Shown here in pieces: positions 25,376 through 34,342 of a DNA stretch of 44,936 bases (its first letter is position 1; each line of letters opens with the position of its first letter). The DNA is taken from positions 1-44,936 of the forward strand of contig CACWHC010000013.1 of the NCBI GenBank assembly GCA_902760645.1, written 5' to 3'. Position numbers and translations under genes: made by a program. The notes under the pieces are model-generated. The model was not told the DNA's origin, did not search any database, and saw only the letters and a program-made list of their open reading frames with translations. The stretch comes from an uncultured bacterium (GTDB lineage Bacteria; Cyanobacteriota; Vampirovibrionia; Gastranaerophilales; Gastranaerophilaceae).

Positions 25376-26530
25376 ATGAGGGATAAGACTTTTTTGATGA
25401 TTCCAGGACCTACTCCGGTGCCGGAAAGTGTGATGCTGGATATTGCCCGCCATCCGATTGGACACAGAAGCAGCGAATTTTCTAAAATTTTGGAAAATGT
25501 TTATGCAAACTTAAAATATGTATTCAGAACTAAAAATGATGTATTTGTGTATACTTCAAGCGGTACGGGTGCTATGTGTGCAGCTTTGGAAAACCTGATT
25601 AATGAAGGGGATTCCGTTTTATCTCTTGTACTTGGAAACTTCGGCAACAGATGGGCAAAAATTGCGGCTTCACGGGGTGCGGTTGTTGAAAAAATAGAAG
25701 TACCTACAGGTGAGGTTATTGACCCTGAAGTATTAAGAACGAGATTAGCACAGGATACGGAAAAGAAAATTAAAATAGTTACATTAACTCACAGTGAAAC
25801 TTCAACAGGTGCTGCCAATGATATAAAAACACTTTGTTCAATTATTAGAGAACACGGAGCTTTATCGGTTGTTGACGGGGTAACATCTGTTTGTGCAATG
25901 GAATGCAATCCTGACGAATGGGGAATTGATGTTCTCGTATCAGGTTCACAAAAAGGCTTTATGATTCCTCCGGGATTAGCCTTTCTCGTAGCAAGTGAAA
26001 GAGCTTGGAAAGTTTACGAAGAATGCAAACATCCGAGTTTCTACTGGGATTGGGCAGCCTACAGAAAATCCGTTCAGGCAAATTCAACTCCGTTTACGCC
26101 TGCAGTTAATCTGTTTGTAGGCTTGAATACCGCTTTAGAAATGATTAAAAAAGAAGGTATTGAAAATATGAATGCCCGCCATAAAAGGCATAGTTTGGCA
26201 TTAAGAAACGCCATAAAAGCTATCGGACTTGAGCTTGTTGTAAAAGACGATAAAAACGCAAGTAATTCAATAACTTCAATATTACCGCCTGACGGAATTA
26301 CCGTCCCTGACATTAGAAAAGTAATAAAAGAAGATTTTGATATAGTTGTTGCAAACGGACAGAATGAACTGAAAGATAAAATCTTCAGAATGGGAACTTT
26401 AGGTTTTGTCTGCGACAGAGATTTAATCTCAGCTGTTGGAGCTTTAGAGGCAACTCTATACAAACTCGGTTATAAATTTGACTTGGGCAAAGGTGTTGCA
26501 ACGGTAATTAAAGAATTAGCAAACAAATAA
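25376..26530 (+). CDS. Class V aminotransferase (serine/alanine-glyoxylate type), likely phosphoserine step
   Basis: 384-residue PLP enzyme of fold type I, class V, closest in pattern to the serine-pyruvate/alanine-glyoxylate aminotransferases of cyanobacteria (also called the soluble hydrogenase 42-kDa subunit). Visible marks: G-P-T-P-V-P at 11-16, S-S-G-T-G-A-M at 61-67 (phosphate cup), D167-G-V-T-S, and the Schiff-base Lys193 in S-G-S-Q-K-G-F. It heads the operon with serA and serB, and no separate SerC-type gene is present here, so it probably converts 3-phosphohydroxypyruvate to phosphoserine. Broad-specificity class V enzymes are known to do this in some methanogens. Glyoxylate transamination is the alternative. 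Confidence 0.85.
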   Translation: MRDKTFLMIPGPTPVPESVMLDIARHPIGHRSSEFSKILENVYANLKYVFRTKNDVFVYTSSGTGAMCAALENLINEGDSVLSLVLGNFGNRWAKIAASRGAVVEKIEVPTGEVIDPEVLRTRLAQDTEKKIKIVTLTHSETSTGAANDIKTLCSIIREHGALSVVDGVTSVCAMECNPDEWGIDVLVSGSQKGFMIPPGLAFLVASERAWKVYEECKHPSFYWDWAAYRKSVQANSTPFTPAVNLFVGLNTALEMIKKEGIENMNARHKRHSLALRNAIKAIGLELVVKDDKNASNSITSILPPDGITVPDIRKVIKEDFDIVVANGQNELKDKIFRMGTLGFVCDRDLISAVGALEATLYKLGYKFDLGKGVATVIKELANK

Positions 26531-26548
26531 CAAAAAGGGACTAACGTT

Positions 26549-27037
26549 GTGAAAGAATTAATTACATTTTTTATATTAGCAGTTTTTTTGAGCGTAAATA
26601 TGAGTGTCGCTGCAGAGGATACACTGTTGAATGAAATTCAAGAAAATACATCTGCCGTAGTACATAATGATGCCCCTGTTTGGGCTGATTATGTAGCTCC
26701 AAAGTACCGCAATCCCCGTCAGGATTTTTCAAGAGGCGGTGCTATTACAGAAGTGGCAGTTGGGGGAGTTTTGACAGGGTTAATACTTACTGCTCCAATC
26801 GGTGTTCCTATGATTATACACGGCTCAACAAAAATAAAAATGGTTTCATACAGTAACCGCAAACAAATATTTGACAAAAAAATTGCCGAAGCACAATTAA
26901 TTGAAGATGATGCAGAAAGACAAGCTGCGTATGATGCTATATTAAAAAAATGTAATTTAAAAGAATCAACAAAAGCACATTATGCTAAAAAAACAGAAAA
27001 AGCTGAGAAAAAGGCTGCTAAAAAAAATCAAAAATAA
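26549..27037 (+). CDS. Small exported or membrane protein within the serine operon, unknown function
   Basis: 162 residues from a GTG start, with GGGA about 9 nt upstream. Residues 1-22 are a signal peptide or anchor (ending S-V-A-A-E). A second hydrophobic segment, Gly/Leu/Ile-rich, spans ~68-92. The C-terminal ~60 residues are strongly charged, ending in a Lys/Ala-rich tail (A-E-K-K-A-A-K-K). I do not recognise the family. It lies 18 nt after the aminotransferase gene and 47 nt before serA on the same strand, so it is co-transcribed with serine synthesis genes; whether it has any role there is unknown. Confidence 0.6.
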   Translation: MKELITFFILAVFLSVNMSVAAEDTLLNEIQENTSAVVHNDAPVWADYVAPKYRNPRQDFSRGGAITEVAVGGVLTGLILTAPIGVPMIIHGSTKIKMVSYSNRKQIFDKKIAEAQLIEDDAERQAAYDAILKKCNLKESTKAHYAKKTEKAEKKAAKKNQK

Positions 27038-27084
27038 AAATTGGAAGGTGGGTGTTAATGCCCCAACATTATAAGGAGAAATAA

Positions 27085-28677
27085 ATGAAAGTATTAGTTA
27101 CGGATAAAATAAATGAGGCAGCAGGCAGGATTATTGAGGCTGCGGCAGAAGTAGACTTTTTACCTACAATGAGTGAAGATGAACTCGCCAAAATAATCGG
27201 AAATTATGATGCCCTTATGGTAAGGAGTCAAACCAAAGTTACTCCCAAAATTATTGAAGCCGGGAAAAATTTAAAAATTATCGGCCGTGCAGGTGTCGGA
27301 GTTGATAATATAGACCTTGAATCAGCAACTCAAAAAGGTATAATTGTTGTAAATTCACCTGACGGAAATACAATGGCAGCAGCCGAGCATACAATTGCAC
27401 TTATGCTTGCTATGGCACGTAATATTGCACCTGCCGCTACTTCTACAAAAGAAGGGAAATGGGACAGAAGTAAATTTACGGGTACCGAATTATACAAAAA
27501 GACTCTTGGTATTATCGGATTTGGTAAAATAGGTTCTCATGTAGGAGAAGTCGCACTCGCTTTGGGGATGAAAGTCGTTGTTTATGACCCGTTTACATCA
27601 AAAGAGGTTGTTGAAAAATTTGGCGGCGAATATATTGAAAATTTAGATGATTTTTGGGGTAAACCCGATTTTATTACCGTACACGTTCCAAAGACAAAAG
27701 ATACTGTTAATATGATTAACAAAGATACAATTCAAAAAATGAAAAAAGGTATAAGACTGGTAAATTGTGCAAGAGGCGGAATTATAAACGAAAATGACCT
27801 GAAAGAAGCAATAAATTCCGGTTATGTAGCATCTGCAGCTATTGACGTTTATGAAAACGAACCTAACATTACGGAATGTCCGCTTATAAACTGCACTGGC
27901 AACATTGTTTTAACTCCTCACCTTGGAGCAAGCACAACAGAAGCACAAATGAATGTTGCAATTGACGTTGCAGAACAAATTAAAGAAGTATTATCTGGCG
28001 GCTCAGCTTCTTCTGCTGTTAATATTCCGTCACTCAGACCCGATAAACTCGAACCTGTAAAAGATTATATGGGTATTGCTGAGAATACGGGTGAACTTGC
28101 CGTTCAATTATCAACAGGGGCGGTTAAATCTATTGAAATAACTGCTGACGGAGATTTGGCTGATTTGGATATTCAGCCGCTTGAAGTTGCAGTATTGAAA
28201 GGTATTTTATCTTCCAGACTGGAAGGTGTAAATTATGTCAATGCACCTGTGATTGCTAAAAAACGAGGTATCGATATTATTACTACACATTCAAAAAGGA
28301 AATGCAGCTTTGACGGCAGAATTACGGTAAAATTAACTACGGACAAAGAACAAACCGTTGTTGCAGGTGCAATCGTTGCAAAAGATATTCCAAGAATTGT
28401 AAAAATTAACGATTACGAAACAAGTATTCGACCTGAAAAACACGTTATTATCGTTCCTCATGTTAATAAACCATCAATGATTGCCAAAGTCGCTCAAGTT
28501 ATCGGCGAAAAAGGTATCAACATCGGCTCTATGAACGTTGTTCAAAAGAATGACAAACACGAAACAGAATCCATAATGGTTATAAATGTTGATACTGCAG
28601 TTGATGATAATACATTAAAATCTATTGAAAAAATCGACGGTGTACATAATCCTAAGTATGTAAATTTAACGGTGTAA
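27085..28677 (+). CDS. serA: D-3-phosphoglycerate dehydrogenase
   Basis: 530 residues, the long form of PGDH. It oxidises 3-phosphoglycerate to 3-phosphohydroxypyruvate with NAD+, the first step of serine synthesis. The N-terminal substrate domain is followed by an NAD-binding fold with G-I-I-G-F-G-K-I-G near residue 147. Catalytic residues are Arg in C-A-R-G-G, Glu in Y-E-N-E-P and His in T-P-H-L-G-A-S. After ~310 comes the intervening ASB domain, and ~455-530 is an ACT domain (P-S-M-I-A-K-V, I-N-I-G-S-M) that in this family binds serine for feedback inhibition. AAGGAG lies 7 nt before the ATG. The 47-nt gap before it includes a G-rich then C-rich stretch that might fold weakly. Confidence 0.96.
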   Translation: MKVLVTDKINEAAGRIIEAAAEVDFLPTMSEDELAKIIGNYDALMVRSQTKVTPKIIEAGKNLKIIGRAGVGVDNIDLESATQKGIIVVNSPDGNTMAAAEHTIALMLAMARNIAPAATSTKEGKWDRSKFTGTELYKKTLGIIGFGKIGSHVGEVALALGMKVVVYDPFTSKEVVEKFGGEYIENLDDFWGKPDFITVHVPKTKDTVNMINKDTIQKMKKGIRLVNCARGGIINENDLKEAINSGYVASAAIDVYENEPNITECPLINCTGNIVLTPHLGASTTEAQMNVAIDVAEQIKEVLSGGSASSAVNIPSLRPDKLEPVKDYMGIAENTGELAVQLSTGAVKSIEITADGDLADLDIQPLEVAVLKGILSSRLEGVNYVNAPVIAKKRGIDIITTHSKRKCSFDGRITVKLTTDKEQTVVAGAIVAKDIPRIVKINDYETSIRPEKHVIIVPHVNKPSMIAKVAQVIGEKGINIGSMNVVQKNDKHETESIMVINVDTAVDDNTLKSIEKIDGVHNPKYVNLTV

Positions 28678-28680
28678 TTT

Positions 28681-29310
28681 ATGACAAACAAGTTAGCGGT
28701 ATTTGATTTTGACTCAACACTAATGGACGGAGAAACTTTGGAATTTTTCGCCCGTGAAGTTGGCATTCAGGATAAAGTTAAATCCATCACAGATAAAGCG
28801 ATGAGGGGTGACTTGGACTTTTTTGAGAGCCTTACGGAAAGAGTATCTTTTTTAAAAGGACTTTCTGTTTCCAAAATTGATAAAATTTGCAAATCACTGC
28901 CACTTATGAATGGTGCAAAAGAAGCCGTCTTGGGATTGAAAGAAAAAGGGTATAAAGTTGTCTGCTTTTCGGGAGGTTTCAGAAATGCAACACGATTATT
29001 TGCTGAAGAACTGGGACTTGACGGAGAATTTTCAAACATCTTACACTCAAAAGACGGTATCTTAACAGGGCAAGTCGGCGGAGAAATGATGTTTAATGAC
29101 AGCAAAGGTCAAATGCTTTCAAGACTTCAAAAACTTCTTGATGTATCCGAAGAAAATACACTCGCAGTCGGAGATGGCGCGAACGATTTGAGTATGTTTA
29201 AATTCGCCTCAAAACGTGCCGCTTTTTGTGCAAAACCAATATTAAAAGAAAACGCAAATATTGTTATTGAAGAAAAAGATTTAAGTAAAATTCTTGATTT
29301 TATTGAATAA
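28681..29310 (+). CDS. serB: Phosphoserine phosphatase, HAD family
   Basis: 209 residues. It hydrolyses phosphoserine to serine, the last step of the pathway. HAD motif 1 is D9-F-D11-S-T (nucleophile and acid/base), motif 2 is S-G-G-F near residue 98, and motif 4 is G-D-G-A-N-D near 160 with a Lys (S-K-G-Q) ahead of it. The four-helix cap between motifs 1 and 2 has the SerB pattern (E-x-x-x-R-V-x-x-L-K-G-L). No N-terminal ACT domain, so it is the minimal form. It begins 3 nt after the serA stop without its own ribosome site, which points to coupled translation. Last gene of the operon. Confidence 0.92.
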   Translation: MTNKLAVFDFDSTLMDGETLEFFAREVGIQDKVKSITDKAMRGDLDFFESLTERVSFLKGLSVSKIDKICKSLPLMNGAKEAVLGLKEKGYKVVCFSGGFRNATRLFAEELGLDGEFSNILHSKDGILTGQVGGEMMFNDSKGQMLSRLQKLLDVSEENTLAVGDGANDLSMFKFASKRAAFCAKPILKENANIVIEEKDLSKILDFIE

Positions 29311-29326
29311 TTTTTCTCGGTTTTTG

Positions 29327-29335
29327 TGCTAAAAT
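29327..29335 (+). promoter_or_regulatory. Extended -10 promoter of the DmeF-like transporter gene
   Basis: TGC + TAAAAT (29330-29335) in the context TTTTTGTGCTAAAAT. Transcription would start near 29342 and the ~36-nt leader holds GGAG at 29363-29366. Confidence 0.5.
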
Positions 29336-29377
29336 TTCTGTGTAATAAATGTTATATAATACGGAGTATTGTATATT

Positions 29378-30067
29378 ATGCACAAACATAGCCACGAAGT
29401 AACAAATGAGAATGAGAAAAAGACACTTATCGTGATTATTTTCACAATAATTGCAATGGCTGCGGAAATTGCATACGGCTATATCACCAATTCAATGGCA
29501 TTACTTGCTGACGGGTACCATATGGGAACTCATGCACTTGCATTGGGTTTAACTTATATTGCATACATATTAATCAGAAAATTCAAAGATTCTCCAAAAT
29601 TTCCTGGCGGCACAAACAAAATAGGAATGCTTGCAGCTTATACAAGTTCACTATTTTTGGGATTTACAGGTATCTGGATTATATTAGAAGCAATAGAACG
29701 CCTTGTTAATCCTTTAAAAATTGAATTTAACGAAGCAATACTTGTTGCAGTAATAGGATTAATTGTAAATGCAGTTTGTATATTTATTATGGAAGGCAAA
29801 CATAATGGCGATTGCTGTGAACATTCCGAACACGAACATCATCACCACGATGAAGAAGATTACAATTTCAAAGCGGCATACTACCACATACTGGCAGATG
29901 CTCTTACATCTATCCTTGCAATCGGAGCATTGGTTGTGGGCAAATACTTAAATATACTTTGTTTTGATTCAATTGTCGGTATATTAGGCGGGATTTTGAT
30001 ACTTAGATGGGCTGTCGGACTACTCAAAAATACCGTTGTAATTTTGATTGACATGAAAAAAGGCTAA
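29378..30067 (+). CDS. Short cation diffusion facilitator (DmeF-like) lacking the C-terminal domain
   Basis: 229 residues, six membrane spans. TM2 carries A-L-L-A-D45-G-Y-H48-M-G-T-H52, the DmeF-type version of the metal site. TM5 carries H-I-L-A-D. The cytoplasmic loop between TM4 and TM5 is His-rich (E-H-E-H-H-H-H-D-E-E), and the N-terminus starts M-H-K-H-S-H, both consistent with divalent metal (Zn, Co or Ni) binding. The protein ends 8 residues after TM6, so the ~90-residue C-terminal domain that usually dimerises and senses metal is missing, and nothing resembling it follows in any frame. Start at 29378 is 11 nt after GGAG; a TTG 9 nt earlier is too close to it. Confidence 0.82.
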   Translation: MHKHSHEVTNENEKKTLIVIIFTIIAMAAEIAYGYITNSMALLADGYHMGTHALALGLTYIAYILIRKFKDSPKFPGGTNKIGMLAAYTSSLFLGFTGIWIILEAIERLVNPLKIEFNEAILVAVIGLIVNAVCIFIMEGKHNGDCCEHSEHEHHHHDEEDYNFKAAYYHILADALTSILAIGALVVGKYLNILCFDSIVGILGGILILRWAVGLLKNTVVILIDMKKG

Positions 30068-30140
30068 AAACAGAAATTTATCGTTGCAAGAGCTTTAATA
30101 ATTTTACAATGTTTAATGCACCGTTATCCGTTCATTAATC

Positions 30141-33100
30141 TTAATTTTCCGATTTTTCTTTTTGAAAAAGATGCTTAACTTTATATTTTAAAGTTTTCTT
30201 TTCAGCTTCTTTTGCCGCTTCCATAGCTTTTGCTTCTAATATAACTTCTTCAACAGTCGTTGCCGTACTGCCTTCAATCGGATCCGGAATTGAATTCACA
30301 AACTCAGAAGCTTTATCAAATTGTGCCTGCGTTGCAAGCCATTTAAATGATTTAATAAGCGTTAAAGGTTTTGAAGCATCCCCTCTGACCCCAAGCTGGA
30401 ATTTTGTAGCTGATGTATCAACATATTTATTATCGAATGAAGGTAATAACGCAAACACATCTTCCGGAACTGTTTCACAGAACACAGAAAAAGCTTTTGC
30501 CGTAACTACATTCATACTCGCTGCACTATTCATTAGATTTACAGGATTTATTGCATTCAAAGGTCCAAGTAAATTAGAAAGTATTGAAGTAATTTTTACA
30601 CGAACTTTCATATCCGCATAATTTTTTACAATATCAAAATTGCCCAAAATATGTAAATTCATTACATTTCCCTTTGATGAAATATAATCAATAGCACATA
30701 TTCCGTCTTTTAGTACAATTAATCCCTTCAACTCATTATAGTGTGTCGTATCAATCGTTGATAATGAATTAATTACACCTCCAAGTGCAGTTTGGAAGAA
30801 TTGTGATTCTCTGATATTTTCTGCAAGAATAAGATTTTCCAGTTTTCCAAAAGGCCCGAACTGCCCGTCTTTGGCTTGGAAAGTAACCGTACCTTTAATA
30901 CCTTTAATCTGTTCCTCTTGGGTTTTTGCAGCACCATTTATATCTAATTTTGCATCAAAATTAGTAGTACCTGATATAGCATCTTTCATGCCTGCAGCAT
31001 CTAACAGTGCTTTTTCGATATTTATATCCTGTCCATTCAAGTCAACACTTATGAGTGTTTTAATTAAGTCGACATCAATATTACCTCTTACACTTCCGTT
31101 AAAAATATTTGTCAAAAGATGACGCAAGTATAAATGATTTCCTCTTAATAACATCTGAGATACCGTATTTGTAAGTTCAATATTACCGGTAACTATTCTT
31201 CTGAAATTTATTAATCCGTTTGGAATAACAACAGGAATATCTTGATTACTTGATGATGCGGAGGACGACTGCGGCAAATAACGGGGAATAGCATTCGTTA
31301 CAGCCGTAACGTCATCAAGATTAACTGATTTTGAATTAACACGTAAATCATTAATTACGATATTTTTGCTTGATTCAAGAGAATATTTACCGCTTGCACT
31401 AATATCGGAATTTCTCATCATAAAATCCTGAATATTAAATATCAGTTCTCGACCGCTGACTCTTATATTCAGATTTTTAAGAGCAGAATGAATTTCAGGA
31501 ATAATAAGATTTCTTATATTTATGTTACTTCTTATTAATGGAGAACTTGCATTACCAAATACATAAGACTTAGTCCCATCAAGAGTAAAAGAAGATTTCG
31601 GGAATACAAAAATCTTACCCTCCATATTATGCGGAATATTCAACTTCATAAGATTTATACGATTATGCTCTATTGTACCATCCAGCTCAACAAGCTTATC
31701 AAGAGTTTCAACCTGCTGACCATTCTCATCTATTGTATAATTTCTTGTATACAGACCTGTATTTTTAATCTTTATTCTGTTTGGCTTGAAATCAACTGTT
31801 GCCTGAATTGCAGCTTTTTTATTCTGCAGATTTTTAAAATCTACAGGGGTAATATAGTTATTTTCATCACTTAAAGCTTTCGCAAGCATAGATACTTTTG
31901 CATTATTACCGCTAAGTGACATTTGTACAGGAATCTTACCCTTTGCGTTTATATATGGCTTAAATTCTCTGCCTATTAATTTAATTAAATCAGGAGTAGT
32001 AATTTCCCCCTCTGCATTAAAATCAATATTTTCCAAATTCAGATAATCGGTTACACTACCTGAATATCTGATTGCGGATTTTTCATTAAAATACAATAAA
32101 TTCTGCATTATATTGATATTTCTGTCCTGAATTTCAACATTTAATTTAGGAATTGATATTACAGAAGCTGTTTTCGGAAATATTAATTTAAAATCACTGT
32201 TATCAACTTTCCCTGATAAAGACGCCTTCTTTGCCTCAAAAACAAACGCAGACAATAATTCTTTGTTTTTAATATTTAAGTTATTTTTTTTATCAGCAAA
32301 ATCAAAATTGCTAAGTTTAAACTTGGCGTTAGTCACAGCCTTCTTCATCTTACCCTCAATTTTCAACACGGTTGAAAAATATCCTGATTTCAGATTGAAA
32401 GAATTACGCAAATCTTTTGGGGCAAAGGCACTAAACAATTTTGTTAAAGGCACACCATTCGCATTGACATTAATATCCATATATGATTTTTCGTCAATAG
32501 TTCCGTTAATATCAACTTTTGAATTTCCGACAGACAATCCGGAATTTTCTATTTTTAAAATATTATTATCTAACAGTACATTGATATTTGCAGCTGAAAT
32601 TACTTCACCAAGGTTTCTGACTTTCAAAGCTCCATTCTGAACTTTTATATACCCGTTCGATTTTAATTTTTTAAAATTTGTTTTAATATGACAGTCAACT
32701 AAAAGAGAACCCATAGCTTTGAACTGATTTAATTCATTTTTTATATTTACTGATTGCAAATAAGCTTCAACAAGCGATAAAAGCTGTTGGAATTTAATTG
32801 TACTTGTCTTTATGCTCATATCAAGTTTTGGATGACGTGAATAATTTACCTTTCCGAGCAGCATGATATTTTCGTCATTTGATGCATAGAAATTACTGTC
32901 AATATTGGCAACTTTACCGACAGTCTTAATTCTGAAATAACTTTCCGGTAACTGAATCTTTGATAATTTTAACGTTATATTATCGGCGTTAAAATAACCG
33001 TATGAAGTTAACCCGCTTCCCTCATAATATCTTATTCTGATTTTTGAATCAATATTAGTCTTTAAATCATATGTCTGATACGTTTTTACTGGATTAATAA

Positions 33101-33857
33101 ACGGGATATCAATCTTTTCAGCTCTGTCATCATCCTCATCTAATTTTGGAGAAGGCGGAGGTAAAAATGTATCAATATCAACATTCGCAGTAATATTATG
33201 GTTTCTGTCACTAAATAATTCTGCCAAAGTTCTTATTCTTATACTTTCACCGTTAAAGTACCCAAAGATAAGTTTTTCTCCGTGCAAATCAAGATAATGT
33301 CCGCTGCCGAAGTCTTTAACAAGAACTTTATAATTATGTAACCTTACATTTGGGATAACTATTCTTATCCATTCCGGATTAAAATGAAATCCGCTTTCCT
33401 CATTTATTACCTGTTTTTCACCAAATGTTGCTTCTTTCCTTTTGTTTAATATATTTTCAATATGTTTTACAATTTTGTAATCTTCGCCATTTTTCATAAT
33501 TTCCGCATTTATAACAGGGTTTTCAATATCAACACCTGAAACCCTTGCTGACAAAATCAATATATGCGGTAGAGATACAACGGCTTTTATACCGTCAGAA
33601 GTAAACAGAGTGGACTTATCCGGCAAAGACACTTTAATATTTTCCGCCTTAAATCCGACTCCTAAAAGCGGAGTAGTCACAATTTTTTCGTTTGAATAAT
33701 CCAAATCAAGATTTGCCTGTTCTTTTACAAGCTTTTGAATATCCGCTTTATAAATACTCAAATCTATAACTCTTGGCAGTACAAACAAAAACCCTGCATA
33801 CACCGCAACTAATATAACGCAGCAAATTATACCTAATATCTTAAAAAATTTCTTCAT
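30141..33857 (-). CDS. AsmA-like envelope protein
   Basis: 1,238 residues. One N-terminal membrane anchor (~4-26) is followed by a very long beta-strand-rich, non-cytoplasmic chain. The AsmA opening is clear (V-L-P-R-V-I-D after the TM, then a segment that brackets L-G-V-G-F-K-A-E-N-I). The C-terminal ~300 residues contain the conserved AsmA_2-like pattern, with F-N-G-S-V-R-G-N-I-D, G-T-T-N-F-D-A-K-L and G-P-F-G-K-L. Such proteins bridge inner and outer membranes and are linked to phospholipid transport and outer membrane assembly. Start at 33857 because AAGGGAT is 3 nt before it; 13 extra in-frame residues upstream lack a ribosome site. The tail (~1205-1238) is charged and helical. Confidence 0.8.
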   Translation of the reverse strand: MKKFFKILGIICCVILVAVYAGFLFVLPRVIDLSIYKADIQKLVKEQANLDLDYSNEKIVTTPLLGVGFKAENIKVSLPDKSTLFTSDGIKAVVSLPHILILSARVSGVDIENPVINAEIMKNGEDYKIVKHIENILNKRKEATFGEKQVINEESGFHFNPEWIRIVIPNVRLHNYKVLVKDFGSGHYLDLHGEKLIFGYFNGESIRIRTLAELFSDRNHNITANVDIDTFLPPPSPKLDEDDDRAEKIDIPFINPVKTYQTYDLKTNIDSKIRIRYYEGSGLTSYGYFNADNITLKLSKIQLPESYFRIKTVGKVANIDSNFYASNDENIMLLGKVNYSRHPKLDMSIKTSTIKFQQLLSLVEAYLQSVNIKNELNQFKAMGSLLVDCHIKTNFKKLKSNGYIKVQNGALKVRNLGEVISAANINVLLDNNILKIENSGLSVGNSKVDINGTIDEKSYMDINVNANGVPLTKLFSAFAPKDLRNSFNLKSGYFSTVLKIEGKMKKAVTNAKFKLSNFDFADKKNNLNIKNKELLSAFVFEAKKASLSGKVDNSDFKLIFPKTASVISIPKLNVEIQDRNINIMQNLLYFNEKSAIRYSGSVTDYLNLENIDFNAEGEITTPDLIKLIGREFKPYINAKGKIPVQMSLSGNNAKVSMLAKALSDENNYITPVDFKNLQNKKAAIQATVDFKPNRIKIKNTGLYTRNYTIDENGQQVETLDKLVELDGTIEHNRINLMKLNIPHNMEGKIFVFPKSSFTLDGTKSYVFGNASSPLIRSNINIRNLIIPEIHSALKNLNIRVSGRELIFNIQDFMMRNSDISASGKYSLESSKNIVINDLRVNSKSVNLDDVTAVTNAIPRYLPQSSSASSSNQDIPVVIPNGLINFRRIVTGNIELTNTVSQMLLRGNHLYLRHLLTNIFNGSVRGNIDVDLIKTLISVDLNGQDINIEKALLDAAGMKDAISGTTNFDAKLDINGAAKTQEEQIKGIKGTVTFQAKDGQFGPFGKLENLILAENIRESQFFQTALGGVINSLSTIDTTHYNELKGLIVLKDGICAIDYISSKGNVMNLHILGNFDIVKNYADMKVRVKITSILSNLLGPLNAINPVNLMNSAASMNVVTAKAFSVFCETVPEDVFALLPSFDNKYVDTSATKFQLGVRGDASKPLTLIKSFKWLATQAQFDKASEFVNSIPDPIEGSTATTVEEVILEAKAMEAAKEAEKKTLKYKVKHLFQKEKSEN

Positions 33858-33900
33858 AATATCCCTTCTTATAATATTGATATTATGGTAATTCAAAAGA

Positions 33901-33906
33901 ATTATA
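33901..33906 (-). promoter_or_regulatory. Consensus -10 (TATAAT) of the AsmA-like gene
   Basis: Minus strand TATAAT about 43 nt before the ATG at 33857, with TTTACA abutting upstream. The leader would be about 38 nt and carry the AAGGGAT site. The surrounding DNA is rich in TATTAT words, so an alternative is possible. Confidence 0.35.
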
Positions 33907-33964
33907 ATGTAAAACTGCTGACTATAATATTATTACAATTCATTACAATACGAAAACTTATGTG

Positions 33965-34342
33965 CTAAATATTATCTTCTGCCGTTAATAAAACCTTACC
34001 GGCTTCCGGATTCATTGCTTCTATTGCAATTTTATTAGAACCGTCAATCACACAATCATTACCTGACATAACAAGTGTTCCGGATTGACCCAGTCTAAAA
34101 GCTATCGGATTAGCCTCCGACACATCCGTTCCCAAAATTTCCTGTCCGTTTGTAATGAATTTTACATTTTTTGGTTCAAATAAAACATCATTAATCTTTA
34201 CATAATTAAATCCGCTTATAAATCCCGGACCTAATACATTTTTTAAGACAATGCTTGCACCGTTATCAAGTTTTTTCAACGAACCCTTTTGATAAATTCT
34301 TCGGATTAAAAATTCAGGAACAACGACCATTTCATACCTCAT
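33965..34342 (-). CDS. Small beta-rich protein co-transcribed with the GH35 gene
   Basis: 125 residues, no signal peptide, predominantly short beta strands and turns (M-V-V-V-P-E-F-L-I-R-R near the start, then V-L-G-P-G-F and K-I-N-D-V-L). It is probably a single small beta-sandwich. I do not know its function. I recall that similar short proteins are sometimes labelled hydroxymethylglutaryl-CoA reductase in databases, but nothing here supports that enzyme: it lacks the length and the catalytic Glu/Lys/Asp/His set. The ATG directly follows the TAA of the beta-galactosidase gene with no spacer; a second Met four residues on has AGGT 5 nt before it and may be the real start. Confidence 0.55.
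   Translation of the reverse strand: MRYEMVVVPEFLIRRIYQKGSLKKLDNGASIVLKNVLGPGFISGFNYVKINDVLFEPKNVKFITNGQEILGTDVSEANPIAFRLGQSGTLVMSGNDCVIDGSNKIAIEAMNPEAGKVLLTAEDNI

Noticed and set aside
27038-27084. Riboswitch or attenuator before serA
   Set aside because: The G-rich and C-rich pieces make only a short imperfect pairing, and the interval is too small for a known riboswitch.
33965-34342. Hydroxymethylglutaryl-CoA reductase identity for the 125-residue protein
   Set aside because: The protein is far too short and has none of the enzyme's catalytic motifs.
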